A DNA stretch of 64,000 bases. Source: Archilochus colubris. Lineage: Eukaryota > Chordata > Aves > Apodiformes > Trochilidae. The DNA lies in contig CM041085.1 of the NCBI GenBank assembly GCA_023079485.1, forward strand, positions 28,381,121 to 28,445,120, written 5' to 3'. The notes beneath the pieces are model-generated. The model was not told where the DNA came from and did no database searches. It was given only the letters and a program-made list of their open reading frames with translations. The translations under genes were made by a program, and so were the position numbers. Position 1 is the first letter of the stretch, and every line of letters begins with the position of its first letter. This document shows, one piece after another, positions 1 through 13,773 of this stretch.

Positions 1-3000
1 AATCAGATATTAGTTAATCCTTGTAAAAATAAAAGACATGTTCCTTTTTTTTCCCTTTCCTTGTTTCTCCCCTTCTCCTCCCTCATCAGTCTCTCAACAG
101 AGCTCCACTGCTGATTGAGATGAAGATGTGACATTCATGGTACACACAGAGTGAGATACTCAGTGGCTGGTCACACCATCACATAAATACCTCATAGAAG
201 TATCTCAAACAGAATAAGCCAAGCCTCACAAACCTCCCTAAACGACTATTTTCTTTTTTTACCAAACAGCCCCAAGTGCACCATAAAAACAGCAAAGAAC
301 ATAGCTCAAGCAAGTAGAGTTGTCTGGGTTCGCAGTTTTTCAGTAAAGGATTCAAGGCTCAGTTAAAGTCTCAGATCTGGCTTTCTACTGGCATTGTACA
401 TTACATGGTGCTGCTGGCCCAGTGAGAGCTGGGAGAAGGGAAAAGAGCAGAGCCAGGGAGCTGGAGTCCCACCAGAGCAAGCCATCAGAGTATTAGACTG
501 AGCAAGAGATCGCAGCTGTCAGTGCTGAGAAAATCACTGTCTGCCCACAGTGTCCCAAACAGCCTGGCATGGAGTAATGGGAGAGGATGCCCTTGTGGGA
601 GATTTAATTTAATCATCAAGAAAATGTCTCTAATGATGAAGCTACTGAAGCAAGAGAAGGTGTGAACCTGGAGAAGTTCTGAAGTCTCTCTTTCATTACG
701 TGTAGTATTAGCAAAAAATGTTGAGGTGTTAAAAAGACAGGAATTCCTACGCATCAGGGCACAAGTTGCATTAGACACTTTCGGGGCCCCTTCCAGCAAT
801 ACTTCTTAGTAACTATCCCCTGAATTTTCATATTTAACATTAATTTCATGAGGTTTAACACTTCCAATCCATATCTTTTGATTTCTGTGAAATATAATCT
901 ACTGCAGTACTAATACCAGTTTAAAGACTTTATGGGGCCACACAACTCTAATTTAGTTTCCTCACAGTGAAAACCCAGGGTTCAATTGGAACAAATGACC
1001 CCAATTTGAGACTTGAGAGGCTTCAAGCAGAAAACCCTCAGCTAATTTCCTGAAAGACACAAAAGCTTCTCACTTTCTTGGAAATTATAAAAGACAAATA
1101 AAACTTCCAAATCCCAGAATTTACTGAGGGCAACTTTAAAACAGCAAACAAGAGAGGACAGCAAAATGTAATCTGTTTACTAGCTCACTCATGCATCTAA
1201 CTATTATCCCCACAGAGAACAGATTCTGCATTTCAACAATTGAAGTTGGCATCAATATAAACCAATGGTTCTTGTAAAACATGAACCTGAGGCAACACTG
1301 ATTCAAAGCCTGGCAGATGCAGCAATGGAGAGGTGATATGAAAAGGGATTTTTTTTTTTCTAATTGTTACTCTTATCTAAATCTCAGCTGAAAGATCACC
1401 TGGATGATAAGGGTTTGTATAACACTCTGTGTGCTAGCCTCCAATACCTGTTACATACGATGGGTAAAACTATCAGTTGCTTACCCACTTTTGCAGCATT
1501 ACAGGTGAGCAGAAAAGGATTTTCAAAAGACTTTGCAGACTAAAGTTTATGTCTTGGAAGTGGGGTCCTTTTTTTTTTTTCCCCCTTATAGGAAAGATTA
1601 TAAAACTATTTCCTATTCATTAAATAGGTGCCATAGCTTAGCAACCCCACAACCACTTTGCTAACTCTGTGGTCTTTCCACAGTGGATATTTCCCCCCTC
1701 CGGAACATGAATTCTCTTATTATCCCAGTTTAGTCAATACATGTTTTTATAGATGTCATGCTTGGACATGTCATACAGGACAGTATTTTCCAAAAGAAGA
1801 GAGTGCTGCTCTGGGAAGAAATACAGTCCTTTTGCAATGACCTCCTGCTGTAAAATTTCTTCATTATGTAGAATTGTCTTGTACATAACTGTCTACATCA
1901 GAACTGGAAAAAAGCAATTATTTTTCTTTGCTTGGTAAATATATTAATTCCCAGTGAAACTCCCATTTCAAAAATAAAACTTCACAACATAAAGATGGAG
2001 AGACTACAGTTATGCACAAGTGTCATGTGCCAAGTGTCATCAGTTTAACTAAAAACTGCAATAGAAGCTTCCTATATTGTTGCAAGCAGACACAATTGCC
2101 TGGAAACTTTCCTTTTTAAGAGAGTTGCTCTGAATTATACTTCAGTAAATAAACATTTACTTGAACAAATGGAAGAGCATGCATCTTAAGATGCTCTGAT
2201 AAACAGTACATTTGTTTACAGTGGATATTTGCTGCAGATCTGTATTTTCACTGGAAAAGAACCATTACATTCCCCATAATGGTTCTGTAATGAACATTCT
2301 CTTCAATGATCTAGCACAGCACTGAACCCAACTGCACTAAAATAAGTAGTCATTCTGAAATAAAATTTATAGAAACAACAAATAAGAACATTTGTATTTG
2401 TAATCCAGCAGATTTTTATATGCTTCAGTGTAACAGTACATTTAGTGTTGTTACTGTTCCCATTGTCTTCTAGGCCTGAGTGCATAATCTGATATCCCTG
2501 ACACTACTGAATTTAGGATGATGACAACCAGACAATGTTGAAAGAAAAAAGATACTTTACAAGCAACAGATTTGCTCTAATAGTGTGTGAATTGCATTTC
2601 CTTTTGTATATGCCTGTTCACTCAAGTGTTAAGTGTTTTCTGAATTATAGAACACGTAACCTAGCTTTATCCTTTCTGGAAAGACAGGTACTGAATCATT
2701 TATAGGTTGTGCTGTCCACCAACCCACTTAGACAAAGTAATATGCTATCTTCAAGCTTTCAGGAGACTTTCAAACGAGCTCAAAGAATTACTTTATTTAA
2801 AACTCGGAATCACTTGGGAGCTGCAGAAGTACTTTGAAAGCAGCTCTATTCTAAGGCATATTTTCTTTGAACAAGAAAACCAAGTCAGATATTAATCAGC
2901 ATTAGATATAAGTGGCTGAAAGCCCACGCTGTTGTGGACTTTGCATGTAAAGAAAATCAAAGCACAAAGCAAAATTTTATGGCTTGTTTGGAAGCATTTT

Positions 3001-3170
3001 CTACAGGTAACCATCCAAAGCTTGTGGGTGTGATTCCTCCTAATGACCTTGAAGTCAGAGAAAGCTGACTATAACCTGTTGTATGGTGGGGTGGAGTCGG
3101 GGGTTTGATCAGTGTAGTGAGGGCAAGGCTGACATTCATAGCCCCCAGAGCAGGCTGGAGGAATGAAGGG

Positions 3171-3415
3171 ATAGAATCATAGAATCATAGAATTGGCTGG
3201 GTTGGAAGGGACCTCAGAGATCATCGAGTCCAACCCCTGAACCACCGTTGCGGTTGCTAGACCATGGCACTGAGTGCCACATCCAGTCTCTTTTTAAATA
3301 TCTCCAGGGACGGAGAATCCACTACTTCCCTGGGCAGCCCATTCCAATGCTTGATCACCCTCTCCATAAAGAAATTCTTTCTAATTTCTAACCTAAAATC
3401 TCTGTGATGTTCAGC
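3171..3415 (-). mobile_element. CR1 LINE 3' end, low divergence
   Basis: This is a 5'-truncated CR1 with its 3' tail at the low-coordinate end (two to three ATTCTATG-type units at 3172-3192). The minus strand keeps an open frame for the last 50 or so residues of ORF2 ([47 protein letters not shown]) with no stop. This suggests a fairly young copy. The element may continue above 3415, but similarity fades. Confidence 0.92.
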
Positions 3416-4034
3416 AAGGACCAACCCTGACCCTGAGAGCCAGACCACAACAACCCCTGCAGCAGGGGGGCAGCACTGCAAGGCTGCAGGAGATGGGCAC
3501 ACACTGCTGTGGCAAGAGAATTACAGAAAATATGTCTTGGACATGAAACTGATAGCCCGAGGCCTTCAACTGAAGTGCAGGAGGCAATATATTCTTCCAG
3601 GACCTTCTCAGACTCAATTAGGAAACAATTAAAAGCACTGATCAGAGTAGTGTTGACAAGTGATATTTAAATGCAAGCAAGCAAGCTCAGCGTGGTTAGA
3701 AAACAGAACTGCTTAAAAAGCCTAAAAATGTAGACATGCCCTTTTCCCATGGGAACCAACTGCAGGTTTTTGTTTGTTTTTGAAACAGTTCATTGACAAA
3801 AGCAGCATAATCTTGCTCTTCCCCTGTTCTTTGAAACCTATGCAACTGTGGGGAAAACTTTTATCAGTGCCTGCATTACCAGATAAAATTAAGATTTATC
3901 TGCTCACTTAATAAAAAAAATGTAAGTGCATCTTTGTTGTATCCATAAATTCCCATGTTTACCAAGGAAACTAATAAAGACCTACACAAGCATGGAAAAT
4001 AAAAGCATGTAAAGTCCTGTCTCAAAAAGAAGAC

Positions 4035-4454
4035 ATGGTATTTGAGGCACAAAGTCCACAGACCTTCTCATCTTCTGACTTCAGAACAGAAGGTCTGAAA
4101 ATTCTGTTTATACTGAAACTATGTTTACAGTTGTTCCACTCTCCAGAAGAAATCAAAACCAACACTGCTAAATGGTCCTTTAGAAGGAACTTCTTAGTAG
4201 AACATGCTCCTCACAACAAAACCAGAAAAACAAAGCAGGACAGAGAAACATCCCAAATCAGTCATTGCCACCTAGAAGAAAAAAATGCAGAAGAAATTGT
4301 AGAGGTTAAGTATTTATGCCACACAAGTGACAGAAAAGAAAGATGTAACATCCCCTGCTCCTTGTTAGGGGCAGAACTGCAACAGATTTCATTCTCCATT
4401 AGAAAGAGATTTACCATTGAACACAATGAAGAAAACCACTGCCTGAGTCTGTGA
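4035..4454 (+). other. Unassigned open frame with downstream AATAAA
   Basis: An ATG-initiated frame of 139 codons on the plus strand, the longest non-repeat frame in the intergenic region. AATAAA occurs at 4527-4532, 73 bases after the stop, followed by T/GT-rich sequence. No domain, signal peptide or similarity is recognised. A frame this long is expected about once by chance in 64 kb, so I do not call a gene. Confidence 0.15.
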
Positions 4455-7400
4455 AAACACAGACAAAAACCACCTCAGATATACCCTGGGATACTGTCTT
4501 GGGACAGCACTTGGCTCTGTGAAGTCAATAAAGCACCTTGGCAAGACATGAAACCTGGATATTAGTTTTATTGTTGATTTGGGTTATACTACATCTGATT
4601 TAATAGATACCAGAGTGTCAAGATATGTTTAAAAAGAAAAAAAAATCTGAGTTTCTATATTCAAGAATAGTACCCTGTTCTTTTAATTTCTTACCTTGTT
4701 TACAAAATACAGCTTTTCTAGTTACAAAAGTCTACATGTGTCAAGAATAATATTACACCAACATGGTATTTGCCATTTATGTAGTCCTAAAAAGGTAAAA
4801 CCAAAATAAATACAAATTCTTTAAGAGCTGCCAGCACTGGGACAGAGATTTTGTCCTCTGAGCTGTATTTTTCTGTAGGAAATTCCACGTCATATCTCAG
4901 ATTACCAGCAGTCTAAACACAAGAATCCAAAATTCTGATTTCACACAGAGACACACAGATGGGTATATTACTCAATTACTTGCAAATTTTAACATTAATC
5001 CATTAATCTTAATAGAGAAGAATTTTACACTCAATGTTTTTACTGTATGTTAGTACTCAAACATTTTAGTTATATAAAAATGCTTAATCATAAGTCTGGA
5101 AATTTATCTGAAAAGCAAAAAGCTTCTTTTTTTTTTTTGAGAAAATAGTTACCAAGCCATAGGGATTCTGTAGAAGGAAGCAGACCAGCAAGTGAAAACC
5201 AGTACCTGGCTCATACTTACCAGTCCACTCCAGGGCAATGTGCAGCCCCTGTTACCAGCCAGCACAACCTGTGCAGATGAGCCACGGGCCAGGCTCTGGG
5301 GGGAAGGGATAACCTGCTGGGTACTGGGGCAGGGAGCTCCTGAGTCCTGCAGGCTACCAAACCACAGAGCAGGAAAACAAGAGTCTAATTAGTCTCAGAT
5401 ATTGTTGGGTCCCTGGATGGGGAAAGAAAGAAAATTGCTTTTGGTATCAAAGATAAACCATCCTTTTTTTTTTTTTTTTTTTCCCTTATCTATGAGCAAC
5501 CAGCAAAACCAAGCTTCAGCTGGGTGTTTTGAGACTGGTCACTTACAGTGCATTTTAGTACAGAATTCTCAGTATGAACAAATGTTCATAATGCAGTTGC
5601 TTTAGCACTGATAATATGAACAGTATGCTGGGTCAAGATAAAGTACAAGTTGCAATTTTTAGGATTTGGATGCACGCTTACTTTGCACAGAGCCATCGTG
5701 AATCTTGTAACGGGATCTACACAGTATCCCCACTCTTATTGTCCTCCTAACATACAAGCAATGCCTCTGTCACTGCCAAGGTGCTATCAGCAACCTGTTA
5801 GAAAGACACTAAACTAGACTTGGAGGTTTCCTCTTTAAACTGATGTTATTTCACATTCCCCCTAACACCAGTAACCACAGACAATTAGCAGTTGGTATGA
5901 ATGTGATGCTGCTCAAACAAGACTGCATAAAATTCAACACACAATGCTGTATTTCCATTTTGTCTACTGTAATCTGATGTTCTTTCCTTACAGTTAGTGA
6001 AAGAAATGTGTATCTTTGCATTTTACTTATGCATTCTAATCAGTGGAGCAGTGGAGTGCTCCTTAATTATCCTTGAAATATATGTTAGCAGAATCGTGGA
6101 GGATTCATTACAGCCAGTGGAAACATGTAGGAGGAAGAAACGCAACCATCAGTCTCAAGACATGACTCCATTCCTCAGGCACCAGGACCACTAATTATTA
6201 TGTCATATAAGACATATATGTCAATAAGATCAGAGAAACTAACTCGAGTAGGTAGGAGAGGAACGAAGTTTGCTGTATCTCAGAAACAACAGAAACAGTT
6301 AAAAGAATACATACTTTTGTATCTTTGAATAAATTTGCATAAAGTAACACAAAACCTTACCAGCACAAACCATTTCTTTATAATAATTCATCCTAAGGCT
6401 CATGGACTAACCCAGCTGATACATTCAGGAAATCAGACCTTAAGATGTCTAGACAGCAGGCTGCCAGGGGCAGTGGGCAGCTTATGGAGTGTATGTGATG
6501 CTACTGAAAGCTCCTGCCTGAGTAGTGTGTTAATACACACTTGCATTTGACAAGATTCCAGGAGCATTTCCTGTTTTCTACATTGTCTATATTGTTGTTT
6601 CTACATTGACTTCCTCACATAAGAATGATTTTTTTTTTTTGTATTTTAAAGAAACATATCCTATACATTCACAGAAGCTAATTTTGACAGGTTAGTGGGT
6701 ATTTTTATTTTATTTTACTTTTTTTATATAATAAGGAAGAACACAATTTCAGCATTATGAACCAGAAGAACAATACAAGTTTGTTTGGAAATCTGTCTAT
6801 GGTTATATCTACTTTCACAAGAAGTGAGCATAATATGCATAGATTTCTGTAGCAAGACATTTGGTGCTGATGACCTGATGTTCACACTCAGTGTATTTTA
6901 AGGACAGAAACTCTGGACTAGCTCCAGTCCGGTCCTGTTAGCATTTGGATTGCATTAGGTATGCTGCCAGAATCTATCTTCTGGTTAATTTTTTATTTAA
7001 AAGAAATCTAGTTCATATTACAGCACTGCTCCATAATATGAGTAAATTAATTTCAAAAGTGCACTAAAATATTAATGTGGATACCTATAAAGCCAAAGAG
7101 GAAACTCAGTCCCAGGCATTCAGTCAAAAAGCTCAGAATACAAATCTTCTAACCCACATATATCTTTCCTGTAACATATTTTAGCCTCTAATGCAAACAT
7201 TTAATAATTCTTTCAACGTCAACATGTGTCTCTATCTCCAATGCCGCTATATAAAAATGTATTTCAACCAAAATACATAGTAGAGTAGGGGTCTTGAAAT
7301 ATAAAATATAAATATAAACAACCCAGGAAGGAGCAGTAGGAAGCTGGGATTGCTTTGCTGCAGACTGAGGGTTCCTCAGGAGCCAGGGAAGGGAAGCAGA

Positions 7401-10400
7401 GTGCCAGGGAGAGCTCACAGAGGGGTGAGGTGACTGAAAGGGTAAAGATTGAGTCAGCTGCATCTGCCTGCCAGACAGGAGGATCCTGAGCTCATTTGCT
7501 CCAGGATTTTCTGAGAAGGTAGGGAAAGAGATGGATGGAAGGGGAAAGATTCCCTAAAATGGAAGACGCTGAATTTCCTCTGCCTCTGACACCAGAATCT
7601 GGAATCTAGAGCAAGTCATCTCATATCAACTGTGCTAATTCTGTCACTATTGTGCAGGAAAGCCTTGTGACACAAGTACTAAAAAAATTGTGTGGCTTTG
7701 TTTTGGTTTATTTTTTTCTGACTTGTGTAAATCATTTTAGTATTTCTTACTTACACTCTCAGAAGTTTGATTATTAAATAATTAAAAAAACCCAAGGCAT
7801 GATGTGTTACAGAATGTCAGTTTAGGTATGCAAGAGGATATCTTTGATATGAGAGGAAAAATAAGAGTAAGACAAGAATATTGAAACAAACATTATTCAT
7901 GTAATTATGGAATAAAGAATTTAACCTTTTCTTCTTCAAATATAAGTACAATAAAAGATAAATGTTGCACATATGAAATCAACAGTAGGACTCAGATATT
8001 CTTTTAATATTTCAATAGAGAGGAAAAGTCATACAGGTAATAAATTAAATACTACATATATAAACATACTAATTAGTCAAAGATTAAACACCATACATAT
8101 TCCAGAAGTTTTCAGATCAGTGGAAACTTTTCAGAACCTTGTTTTTTCTTTCAATTTAGGAAAAAAACCAAATACATAAAAATACCTGGTGTTTTCAGCA
8201 TGCTAGAAATTTAGCTGGTTAGTCAGCACTACTGAGTATGCTTTTAATTTCCTGTGACCTACCTAGAAGGAAACTGAATACTTTGCTTAAAAAATGAAAG
8301 AAAAGAAATCTTGTCTAGCTGTGGTTTCTGCCAGGGATTCTGTTCTTCATATTCCTGCCAATAACCACAATCAAACTGCTGCCCTACGACAAGGCACGTA
8401 GCAGGGCAGATAAATCAGAAGTTCTATAACCAACTGTTTATTGCAACAAAGTTCTGCTTCATCTGCAAAAACATAAAGTAACCACATTTTTTTTAACAGA
8501 GGAACGAACTTTCCTGGTGACAAACTGTGTGAACCCACTGTGCAGTAGTGCTCTCCCTCCTGGCAGTATAGGAGACTCAGGAAAGCAGCTCAGAAGGCTC
8601 TGACACCTTTGCCAGCAAAAACCTCGTGCTTGGCGAACACACACACAAGAGGAATCATTTACACACACCCTTCCCACAAACACTGTCTTAACTACAGTGC
8701 TACCACCTTATCTGAAGTTTCCACAGTTCTTTGAAGTTTATTCCCTAGCAAGTGCAACACCTCAAACAGTCCACCTCACCTTCCCCCTCGGAACTGGCAG
8801 TCCCTGGCACAGCCAGATCCCTGCAGATTGCCATGGACAGATTATAGAGCACAAACCAAAGCCAGACACTCTTGAGCCTGCTAAATTCACATCCTTTTCT
8901 CAAATATATGTGGTGCTTTCAAGAGGAGCCAAAGAAAGGCTCCATGGCTTCTCCTCACACCACAGTCCATTGGGCCAAGTTGTTCTTGGTCCTTCTGTGT
9001 CCTTTCTGTAAATAAATGCACACAGATAACTCCCAGCTGCTGTCACTAGCTTCACATTTGTGAAGACTTGAATTATAGTGGAGTTGAACTTAGGTTTTTC
9101 TTTTTCTTTTTTTTTTAGTTTTCAGAAAAGAGAATATAACTGAAGTTGTGGAGGGCATAAAAAGTACCAGGGTAACACTGGCATTAACATTTTGTTGGCA
9201 GTGGAACTGACTTATGTATATATACTGCAAAGTAAATAGATCTCTGTGGAACAGATCTTTTTGGTTTGCAAACCACAAAGTTTATCTAGCCTGTAGTCTT
9301 AATTCCCATATGCACACCAGTTGCAGAAACTCTGAACTCCAGGTTTCATGCCCTATTGGCAAGACTGCTGCTTAGGAAAAACACTTTTACTTAAAGGTGT
9401 GTAAATTTCACAAAGGCATCACCAAGAAAACAGACCACTCATTTTCCCAGTGCAATGGCACTTCTGTTATGGAAATGTAGAATGCTAAAACAGTTATCAG
9501 TATGGAAGTAAAAATGTTAAAGTAATACCACTTCTAGTATTGTCAGTGTCTGAAGTTTCCCATTGACTTCAAAGGGACCAAGATTTCACCTGGGTTTTGT
9601 ATTTGAAAGATATACTTTCAAAGCAGAAGTAGGAAAAGATGTTAGGGAAGAGGAGCTTGAGAGCAGATCACCTCCTTACCTTTTTCTCACCGTCTTCCTA
9701 CAGTTGCTTTTGCTTCCTCTCAGAGTTTGACCCTATTCCTTTTAATTTTTTCCAGAATTATTTAAAAGAAATTTTTTTACAAAAAAGATTTAAATGTCGG
9801 TGAGAAACTATTAAAAAAAAATTGTTTAGTAAATACTGACAGCTTTCCCTTTTCTTCCACCACCACCCCACTTCCCATGGGGCTTTTTTGTTTATACACC
9901 CTCCCTCTCCATCCACAGCTTACAGGTAATTCCTCTTTTCATCCAGGTCATCTGCTAATCTTTTCTGTTTGGCTTTCACTCAGCCTTCTCCCTTTTATCT
10001 TCTTATTCCTGTCCTCTCTGACCTGCCTTAGAAAAACTATTTTCTCTCTTCATAACATTCAAAAGTTGTTCTCCTCCCCACCTTGCATGGTTTGCATGGA
10101 AATTTCAAATTCTGTAGCTAAACGTTAATGGAGAGTTGCCTTCTGTGGTGGAACTGAACTGCTGCATCAGCTCAGATCTAATCTAGATTTGCACAGGTTT
10201 AAATGCCTCCCTTAATCCCAGGAGCCTTTTGGCAGTCTAGGCAGTGCACTCTAGATGTCAACAGCAATGCCTTTGCGGGCAGACAAGCAAAACCAGGAAG
10301 CCCTGACCCAGATGGATCCTGAAAACTAGGACAGTTCTGGTTTAAATGAACTAAATCTATATGCAGCTGTCTAAAACACATTCCATTCATATTTTGGGCC

Positions 10401-10871
10401 TAAGAATATTTTCAGTGTAAGTACAGTACCTCATTTCACTTCAGCCCTTAAAGCAAAATCATGCTGGCAGAAACTGATTTTTAAAACACAGTCAGGATGG
10501 CCCATGGCCAAACACACCATTTCAGTCTTCAGGGTACCACGGCTGGTAAGAAGGGAAGAGAAAAATCAACACATACATGATGACAGTTCCTACACATAAA
10601 TTAAACCAGAAAAGACCTCAAGTAACAATTGGATACCTCTATGACATTACTGAGCTGTTCTTCAAGCTATATTGAATTTGGGAACTAAAAGACAAAAAGA
10701 AGCTCAATTTTGTTAGCTCTGCAGAGATGCTTCTTCATACAGTATTTTGAACATTAAGCAATAATTTACTTATAGTGAACTGTTATACTTGCTATATAAA
10801 CAAATACAAAATCTACAATATCACAAGTTAGTCATCTCCCTGACCCACAGGTCTTTGGGTTTAAGAGACCA

Positions 10872-10938
10872 GTAAGGGTTGGACTTGATGATCTCTGAGG
10901 TCCCTTCCAACCCAGCCAATTCTATGATTCTATGATTC
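10872..10938 (+). mobile_element. CR1 LINE 3' tail, very short
   Basis: About 67 bases of CR1 3' end on the plus strand: GGGTTGGACTTGATGATCTC, then AGGTCCCTTCCAACCCAGCC, and a tail of TTCTATGATTCTATGATTC. It is nearly identical to the tail of the copy at 3171, in the opposite orientation. Confidence 0.9.
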
Positions 10939-11920
10939 CTTCTTCAAGGATCACTCTTTAGCATCAACTTTTTAATTAATAATTAGCCATTTTAGGCAGA
11001 AATGCATCTATCTGTATCATCAGTTAACATAAATGAGATTTGATAGTGGATCCAACATAATACAAAACCACAGTAATATTCTGGCATTTATTACATTACT
11101 GTTAAACTAATATGAAAATAAAATTTCCCTTTAAAATAGAAAGTCTTTGAGAAATCAGAAGAATAAACAGCCTTTAAAAACATATTATGAAACATGGCAT
11201 TTCATTCTACAACCAATCTTATATAAACATCTAGAAGTGAAAAATGTTATTAAAAGAAGGTAAATAATTTTTTATCAGATTAATCATTTTTCACACACTC
11301 AAAGATTTTAGATTTTTACGAAAAATATTTGCTTTTTTGAAAATACCAACTTTCACTTTGATTCTTACAAACAATCACAAACTAGATGAACATGGAAAGA
11401 ACTATTTAATACTAGTATATTAATATTCAAAGGAAAAAACAAAACAAAACAAACAGAAAAAACCCTGAGCAGTATTCACTAGGATCATAATTTGGATCCC
11501 TGGTGTGCATGCTCTGTAATCACAGTTCAAATGAGGGAAAAAAAATAAAATATCAAATCTGTAGAGCAGGTGATGAAGTTGCTTTGCAGATTCATCCCAG
11601 ATGTAGATGCAAGTTCCAACGAAGGGAGCGCCCATGACTGAAGCCAGCTGTGGTGGAGGTGAGGGGAATGGCCCGAAAACCCTGTCAGAAGCACCTCTTC
11701 CATCAACCTGCTGCTAAATCATTGCCTGCTGTCAAAGTGCAATTACCACACCATGTGGTTAATAGACTTAGTTCCGCAATCTTCCAGCAGGTGTCCTCGC
11801 AAGGCAGCGGTGTCAGGAGGTGTGAGAAGTCACCATTTAAAAGAGACTGAGACGGGAAGGAAAGGAGACGTAAAACAAGGGTGAAACAAACATATAGACA
11901 GACAAAGGCAAAGTATTCAA

Positions 11921-11926
11921 TTTATT
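11921..11926 (-). promoter_or_regulatory. Candidate distal poly(A) signal of ZDHHC14
   Basis: AATAAA on the minus strand, about 2.7 kb after the stop codon. A long T/GT-rich stretch (TTTGTCTGTCTATATGTTTG) follows within 15-35 bases, a better downstream element than the proximal site has. It would give a 3'UTR of about 2.7 kb. Confidence 0.4.
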
Positions 11927-11962
11927 CTCAGATGCCAAACTGAGAAACATAAGGAGCATGTT

Positions 11963-11983
11963 AAAAAAAAAAAAAAAAAAAAA
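11963..11983 (+). repeat. Homopolymer A21
   Basis: A run of 21 A just above the candidate distal poly(A) signal. On the transcript strand it is a T run, so it is not a poly(A) tail of ZDHHC14. Confidence 0.9.
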
Positions 11984-13767
11984 GCTGTCATCTTAAAACA
12001 AAAAGAAACAAATGTCACTTGAACAAGTATGTAACTATCACATCTGTTTGAAGCAGCACATCTCTTTCCCATTTGTTAGGGAATTCTTACAGCTCAATAA
12101 AAACAAAACAGAAGATTTTTTTTAAATGACGATGAAAAGCATGAGCACAAAGAAAACAGCATCAAGACTCGAATCCTGTCCTTCCTTCTGTTCCATGTTA
12201 TACCTGACACTAATTTAATCGTGTACAGAGCTGATGTGAAGCTTTCTGCACTACTCCCTAGTGTAACGACATACAAATGTCATATAGATGTTGTCACAAA
12301 GTTGGTGTTCTTGGAAGTATAAAAGCCCTTGGGTATATTTCAGCATATAAGAACAAATTCCTTAAAACAGTGGTCCTCATCATTACTGCTTCAAGTGGAA
12401 AGTTTTGATACCATGTTAAAAATATTTGACTTGTCCTTCTATGTAGTGAGTAATGCATCCACAGTTAGCTACCCACAGACACTAAGATAGAGTGATCAGT
12501 CAAGTTTTGGTTTACAAACTCAAAGCTGGGATTCTTCACTGAGTCTCTCCTGCCCTCAATCTGCTTTAATGCAGATGTTCATGGCTTCAATACAGGAGAA
12601 GCCACATCAGGCAAAGACAAAAGAAATCAGGATGCTGAGCATTACTGACTTCTTCTTCAAGAGCAGCCACAAACATAAAGTCCAATACGTGGGGCTTACT
12701 GGGACACCAGGCAAATGGGATATGTCAGTCACTATAGTTTGGCTGGTGGAAACAAGGCAAGACTGTCCCAGCTTCAGGAAAATACTGGGAGAATGGCTTC
12801 AGTAGCTGGGACAGACTTGCCTGCCAGAGGCTTTGGTGCACCTGTTATGGCAGTGATAGAAAATGTTGCTATGTTCTACACACTGAATTAGGTCAAAGCG
12901 AGCATCATCAGTTATAGAAACAGATTGCTTATGAAATCTTAAGAGGAGTAAGGGTGCTGCCAGTATCTTGTCTGATGCTTTAATAGCATGGGTGACTGAT
13001 TTTCTGCAGGATGATTGTCCACAATTTCAAAACCAAAAGTAAAACCAAACAGCTTCTAGCTTGGTATCTGTGAATGGCCATGGTAAACAACACAGAACTG
13101 CCACATTTCTTAACTAGTGAAAACTTTGATGCTGCAGAAATACCAGATAAAGCACATTATGCACTTAGTTTGTCCTGAGAAAAGAATAATCCAGGTTCTT
13201 AAAAAGCATGGTAAATACAATATTAAAGCTATTAAACTTTCTCAACTGAACTAAGGCTCTCTTCAGGTATCACAATAAAAATTACAAAAATCTTAACCTT
13301 TTCGTTGTGCTTTACTTCAAAACTAACAAACAAAAAGCACAGAATAACTATAAGAAATGAACATTTTCATTTAAAATATTCAAGGACAAATACAAATTAA
13401 GGATGATGGCTGAGGGCAGCTACAGTATATTGTTAACCACTTGAAGTTACTTCACTATGTTGTCTCAATCTTGAATCTTAAGCTCCTCATCCTTTAGCCA
13501 TGTGATAAGGAACAGTCCAGGAAGAGGCTAACTCGACTGCTTCCAAACAAAAATTTCCTATGGGAACAAGTACACATCTCAAACAAAATCATAAGATGCT
13601 GAAGCAATCCAAATTGTAACCAGCTCTTCCTCCATGGCTTCATGATGTAAACATGTTCCAGTTGAGTCTTTATAAGCTGTGTCATTAAATCATCATATCC
13701 CCCTCTTTCCCCAGGAAAGCTGTGCAAGGATAACTGTACACATACCCAAGAATATAGAGGATGTCAT

Positions 13768-13773
13768 TTTATT
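13768..13773 (-). promoter_or_regulatory. Candidate proximal poly(A) signal of ZDHHC14
   Basis: AATAAA on the minus strand, about 830 bases after the stop codon. A G/T-rich element (GGGTATGTGT) follows about 25 bases downstream, a suitable distance for cleavage in between. Pattern match only. Confidence 0.4.

Larger units (their letters stand above)
1..11900. other. Intergenic region downstream of ZDHHC14
   Basis: No gene is recognised. In mammals the next gene in this direction is SNX9 in the same orientation, but I find no SNX9-like exon, so it presumably lies beyond position 1. Contents: CR1 tails at 3171-3415 and 10872-10938, an oligo-T run at 5464-5482, an unproven plus-strand open frame at 4035-4454 with a nearby AATAAA, and a short inverted repeat at 11742-11763. 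The exact boundary with the 3'UTR is unknown. Confidence 0.7.

Noticed and set aside
48..102. Plus-strand pyrimidine tract ending CAG/ACAG that resembles a splice acceptor
   Set aside because: No recognisable coding sequence or matching donor follows. The neighbouring gene expected here would lie on the minus strand.
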